DNA from: Ponticaulis sp.
GTDB taxonomy: Bacteria > Pseudomonadota > Alphaproteobacteria > Caulobacterales > Hyphomonadaceae
Assembly (NCBI GenBank): GCA_002701295.1
Contig: NZUJ01000079.1
Location: 1-33,939 of the forward strand
Direction of reading: 5' to 3'
DNA length: 33,939 nucleotides
Of the stretch, positions 30,819 to 33,939 are shown piece after piece. Below the pieces are notes generated by a model that was not told the DNA's origin, made no database searches, and worked only from the letters and a program-made list of their open reading frames with translations. Every line of letters starts with the position of its first letter. Position 1 is the stretch's first letter. Made by a program: the position numbers and the translations under genes.

Positions 30819-30822
30819 TGGC

Positions 30823-31863
30823 TTAAAACCGGCGGCAGAGGCGGGAGTCGACCGTACAGACCGACATTGTGGCTTCAATCCAATCCCGATGTGAGGCGAG
30901 ATTGATATAGCGGGCAAGATAATTGCCGGAACAGATGCGGCCATCACGATTGGCGCCAAGTGTGGACAGGACACCCATCATCACAGGTTGGCCATCCTCT
31001 TCGACCATAAGCGGCCCACCTGAATCCCCAATGCACGGTCCGGATCCATATCGGCTTGAGAGGCTGATCCGGTCGTCATCAATCGAGGCGACGTCCAGTT
31101 CTTCCTTCTGAAGGAAGTCGGCGAGATCGCCACCATACTCGATAAGGCCCCAGCCGCCGACGCGAGCTGATTTGAACTTTGACCGTGAAAACGTCTCTCG
31201 CGTTGCGCCCCACGACACAATGGGCACATCGGCCAGTTGAGACAGGGAGTCATCATTTACATGGATGAGCGCAATGTCGTGGGCGAAATTGGTTTCTGTG
31301 CCGCGAAAAGACCCATGGCAGACAGCGAAATCGGCTTCGACACGCTGTGTGCTGAAAGATGAGAGCTGTTCGCTGCCTGCCTTCAGGACCAGGCGATCAT
31401 GCCCTTCGGCGATGCAATGTGCTGCTGTCAGGAACCAGTTCTCTGCAATTCGCGTGGCTGAGCAGTGGCCGGTAATGGTTTCAGTTTCGCTGACATCGCG
31501 TTCGGGCTCCAGCTTGACGATACCGGGAAGGTCGCGAGCCGGTATGGCTGATGACAGGCTCACTGGAGGTTCAGAGGCGAAGGTTGAAAACGTGGCGAGC
31601 TGTTCTTCGAAGGCGGTGCTGACGGGTGGATCATAGGGGCCACAGAGCGCAAACTGACTGTCAGCACGCGAGGCGATGAATGGCGCGTCTCCGGTGGCGG
31701 ACAGGCTGGCGGCCTGATCATAACTGTGGGCAAGAGGAAATTGGGCCGGTGTTTCCGAATACCGGGGCTTCAAGAATTGGCTGCCCGCAATGGTTGCAGC
31801 GATAAATACTCCCACGAAACTATACTTGGCCCAGTTCGTCACACGTTTATCTCCAGACTTCAA
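30823..31863 (-). CDS. Membrane-anchored trypsin-fold (S1 family) serine protease
   Basis: 346 residues. An uncleaved signal anchor or signal peptide lies at 13-30 (KYSFVGVFIAATIAGSQF), then a linker of about 95 residues and an S1 protease domain from about 113. The triad is complete: His149 in LTAAHC, Asp196 in AHDIALI and Ser281 in CIGDSGGPL. Cys134-Cys150 and Cys277-Cys311 match conserved chymotrypsin disulfides. The residue at the specificity position six before the Ser is Gly275, not Asp, so cleavage after Lys/Arg is not expected; an elastase-like preference is possible. No PDZ domain is present, so it is not of the DegP type. It acts in the periplasm or outside. Target unknown. Confidence 0.88.
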   Translation of the reverse strand: MKSGDKRVTNWAKYSFVGVFIAATIAGSQFLKPRYSETPAQFPLAHSYDQAASLSATGDAPFIASRADSQFALCGPYDPPVSTAFEEQLATFSTFASEPPVSLSSAIPARDLPGIVKLEPERDVSETETITGHCSATRIAENWFLTAAHCIAEGHDRLVLKAGSEQLSSFSTQRVEADFAVCHGSFRGTETNFAHDIALIHVNDDSLSQLADVPIVSWGATRETFSRSKFKSARVGGWGLIEYGGDLADFLQKEELDVASIDDDRISLSSRYGSGPCIGDSGGPLMVEEDGQPVMMGVLSTLGANRDGRICSGNYLARYINLASHRDWIEATMSVCTVDSRLCRRF

Positions 31864-32000
31864 ATCCTCTGATCTTAACCTTCACACGTCAATGGTCTCC
31901 CCAGAAACTTTCTCAATTCTTTATGAGCGACGGTTTTCACTCTGACAGTGGAGGATATCCCGAATCCAGCCTGAGCACGAATTATGGTTTTGATGGGGCT

Positions 32001-32020
32001 GAATTCTGCGCGGAATTCTG
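32001..32020 (+). repeat. Direct repeat GAATTCTG in the SRAP upstream region
   Basis: GAATTCTG occurs at 32001-32008 and 32013-32020, a 12-base period, 34 bases before the SRAP start. Each copy carries the palindrome GAATTC, so the block also reads as an inverted repeat. The 190-base gap 31864-32053 otherwise shows only an isolated TTAACC (a CtrA half-site-like sequence) near 31875. Confidence 0.35.
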
Positions 32021-32053
32021 TCAGAAACAGTCAGGTATTGATCAGAGGCGGCC

Positions 32054-32731
32054 ATGTGCGGACGATTTTATCGGCATCTTGTGACCTGGGAAGAATTCCG
32101 CTCTGCGCTGGAAATCATCATCCCGGACGGCGTTGAGTCGCCTGAGGCCAAGTATAATATCGCGCCCATGACCTATGTGCCGATTATCCGGCGCGATCTC
32201 GATACGAAACAGCTGGAACTGTTTCCTGCCATGTGGAGCCTGGTGCCCAGCTGGTGGAAAAAGCCTCTGTCAGAAAAGAAATTCTCGACCTTCAATGCGC
32301 GGTGCGAAACGGCCCATGAAGCGGCGACCTTTCGTGGCGCATTTCGCCATAAGCGTTGTCTTGTTCCGGCCAGTGGCTGGTATGAATGGTCAGGTCAGAA
32401 GGGAAACAAGATCCCGTTTGCGGTTTCGCTGCGCAATCGGCGCTGGTTCTGTTTTGCCGGGCTTTGGGACACAGTGATCATTGATGGCTCGGAGCTGACC
32501 AGCTTCACCATTCTCACGACACAGCCGAATGATGTGATGGCGGGTATTCATACGCGAATGCCGGTTATTCTCCAGCCTGATCAGTATGAGCGCTGGCTGG
32601 ACCCGATGGCGAAGCTTCAGTTCGATGACCTGTTCGAACCGTTTCCAGCGGCTGACACGCATGCCTGGGTGGTTGGGCCTGATGTCGGCAATGTGCGTAA
32701 TCAGGGGCCGCACCTGATCGAGGAGGTTTAG
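32054..32731 (+). CDS. yedK: SRAP family (YedK/HMCES) abasic-site protein
   Basis: 225 residues starting MCGRF, so the catalytic Cys2 is exposed once Met is removed. The other active-site residues are Asn81 (FNARCET), Glu111 (ASGWYEW) and His166 (IHTRMPVIL), at spacings matching E. coli YedK (N75, E105, H160). The protein forms a stable thiazolidine crosslink with abasic sites in single-stranded DNA and so shields them from error-prone repair. AGAGG is five bases before the ATG. The last four bases overlap the convergent MFS gene. No typical alphaproteobacterial LexA box (GTTC-N7-GTTC) is seen upstream. Confidence 0.95.
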   Translation: MCGRFYRHLVTWEEFRSALEIIIPDGVESPEAKYNIAPMTYVPIIRRDLDTKQLELFPAMWSLVPSWWKKPLSEKKFSTFNARCETAHEAATFRGAFRHKRCLVPASGWYEWSGQKGNKIPFAVSLRNRRWFCFAGLWDTVIIDGSELTSFTILTTQPNDVMAGIHTRMPVILQPDQYERWLDPMAKLQFDDLFEPFPAADTHAWVVGPDVGNVRNQGPHLIEEV

Positions 32732-33939
32732 CTGCCCCGCGTCGGATCGATAATGGCGTCGTCGTAAATCGTGTCAGGATCAAGGATTTTGCCATTCACC
32801 GGGCGGCCAAGCGTTCGGTGAACTTCAGGCGGTTGGTCCCCCTGATGAAGACGACGAAGAACGGCGAGACTTGGGACGTCAGCCACTGTCTGGCGTTCAT
32901 TGTGCAGGATATAGTCTCGCCAGCGGCCAAACCTGTAATGCTCAATCCAGACATCGGGCTCCTGCAAATCCTGCGATAATGTCCAGCCGCGCGCGCCATC
33001 GCGCATACGGATGCGGCGACGGGTTTTCATCGTGGCGAGGAATTCGGCGAGGTCTGCCTTGGCGATCTGATAGCGGATGGTGACGTGGACGGGGCCGGAG
33101 CGCGGTGTGACATCGACCTTGAGTTCCGGCATTTTCCAGCGCCCGGATGGATCGAGGTTTTCATCTTCATTTTTCGGCAGTTTCAGGACAAGCCCGGCAA
33201 GCAGAGAAACGCTTTGCATAGCGGCCATGATGAGCAGGGCGTCTTCGACGCTGTATATCTCCGAGAGACGACCGGCTGCGAAACTGCCCACCGCCATAGA
33301 GCCGAAGACAAACATCTGGAAAAGCGACATGGCCCGCCCGACCACCCAGCGCGGAACAGACATCTGAACCGAGACGTTCATGGTCGCGATGGCGAGGATC
33401 CAGCCTGCGCCGCAAAACACCAGTCCGAATAGGGACAAGGCGAGATAGCGGCTTTGCGAGACAATCACTGCGCCGAAGATCAGGCTGATCAGGGCGAGCC
33501 GCACAATCGTCTCACTGGAAAGGTGATTGCGGATGGACCGGTTGGACAGCGCGCCAATGACGGCGCCGATACCAAACCCGCCAGACAGGAAACCAAACGT
33601 TGCCGCCTCACCGCGCAGAAGATCGCTGGCAACAAGAGGCAGGAGCGAGGGAACCGCGCTTGCGGCGAGGCCGACCAGAAGTGCACGTGCCAGAACAGTC
33701 CGAACGGGCGGAGACAGCGCAACATAACGAACTCCGGCGGCCATGGCGGTGCGCAGGCCTTCCTTGAGCCTTGGTTTTTCCTTCTCCTGTTTCCAGGTGA
33801 GAAGAACCCCGATCAGACCAAGATAGCTCATCGCATTGAGAGTAAAGGCGCTGGCGGCACCTGCGGCAGCGACGATCATCCCGCCAAGTGCCGGGCCAAC
33901 CGAGCGGGCGATATTCATGCCGAGTGAATTCATGGCCAC
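32728..33939 (-). CDS. MFS transporter (MFS_3/EntS-like), N-terminus outside window
   Basis: 403 codons to the right edge; the frame stays open there and the edge codon is an internal GTG, so the start lies outside. The visible part opens with the MFS segment NIARSVGPALGGMIVAAAG, which normally lies near residue 140, followed by at least seven more membrane segments to about 265 (LLIMAAMQSVSLLAGLVLKL). The C-terminal 130 residues are soluble: VHVTIRYQIAKADLAEFLATM and WIEHYRFGRWRDYILHNERQT, the cytoplasmic tail domain common in this MFS subfamily. Transporters of this group export siderophores, macrolides or other small molecules by proton antiport. The substrate is unknown. Confidence 0.88.
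   Translation of the reverse strand: MAMNSLGMNIARSVGPALGGMIVAAAGAASAFTLNAMSYLGLIGVLLTWKQEKEKPRLKEGLRTAMAAGVRYVALSPPVRTVLARALLVGLAASAVPSLLPLVASDLLRGEAATFGFLSGGFGIGAVIGALSNRSIRNHLSSETIVRLALISLIFGAVIVSQSRYLALSLFGLVFCGAGWILAIATMNVSVQMSVPRWVVGRAMSLFQMFVFGSMAVGSFAAGRLSEIYSVEDALLIMAAMQSVSLLAGLVLKLPKNEDENLDPSGRWKMPELKVDVTPRSGPVHVTIRYQIAKADLAEFLATMKTRRRIRMRDGARGWTLSQDLQEPDVWIEHYRFGRWRDYILHNERQTVADVPSLAVLRRLHQGDQPPEVHRTLGRPVNGKILDPDTIYDDAIIDPTRGS

Noticed and set aside
31870..31885. TTAACC near the end of the protease gene region as a second CtrA site
   Set aside because: Only a single half-site; no TTAA at the required seven-base spacing.
31990..32025. GAATTC-rich block considered as a LexA/SOS box for the SRAP gene
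   Set aside because: The half-sites are GAAT spaced 12 bases apart, not GTTC or GAAC with a 7-base spacer (11-base period) as in alphaproteobacterial SOS boxes.
1..33939. Search for CRISPR arrays, tRNA, rRNA, insertion sequences and attachment sites
   Set aside because: No regularly spaced repeats, no cloverleaf or rRNA sequence, no transposase or integrase reading frame, and no terminal inverted repeats were found by eye.

Overview
The window looks like chromosomal DNA from an alphaproteobacterium, most likely a marine Caulobacterales/Hyphomonadaceae-type organism. The reasons are the gene order phoR-pstC-pstA-pstB-phoU-phoB, a GST-fold gene that resembles the FtsZ-binding protein FzlA and has a CtrA-like box upstream, a DUF6460-like membrane protein, and tandem receiver proteins with YxGPxRRR tails. 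The taxonomic placement is inference from gene content. No tRNA, rRNA, CRISPR array, transposase or phage gene was seen, and no gene-free stretch exceeds 300 bases.

Layout. (1) 1-3201, minus strand: two tandem paralogous secreted beta-helix proteins. The complete one ends in RTX calcium-binding repeats; the other runs off the left edge. (2) 3410-6560: an FzlA-like gene, two exported proteins on the minus strand (one with TPRs), a YeeZ-like Rossmann protein, and a yjhX gene preceded by a leader-ORF/hairpin arrangement. (3) 6626-14762, minus strand: outer-membrane factor, periplasmic adaptor and RND pump genes, then an M13 metalloprotease lipoprotein. (4) 14876-22676, plus strand: the phosphate-starvation locus behind a candidate Pho box, followed closely by a quinone-oxidoreductase gene. 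PhoR/PhoB sense phosphate, PstCAB imports it, and PhoU couples the two; no pstS is present. (5) 22682-26708: two tandem degenerate receiver proteins, divergent from a ribbon-helix-helix/P-II fusion gene, then a ClpP-like exported protein and a small membrane protein. (6) 26826-33939: MscS channel, thioredoxin-like protein, cupin lipoprotein, ATP-dependent DNA ligase, hotdog thioesterase, S1-family serine protease, SRAP (YedK/HMCES) protein and a partial MFS transporter.

The strongest candidate for something new is 22682-25279. There a P-II signal protein is translationally fused in frame to an N-terminal Arc/MetJ-type DNA-binding domain, with an internal ribosome-binding site that could also yield free P-II. 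Divergent from it is an overlapping pair of pseudo-receivers, one with Glu and one with Val at the phospho-acceptor position. Packing is tight throughout: convergent pairs overlap or nearly touch at 4087/4091, 22676/22682, 26337-26363, 28277-28280, 30818/30823 and 32728-32731.
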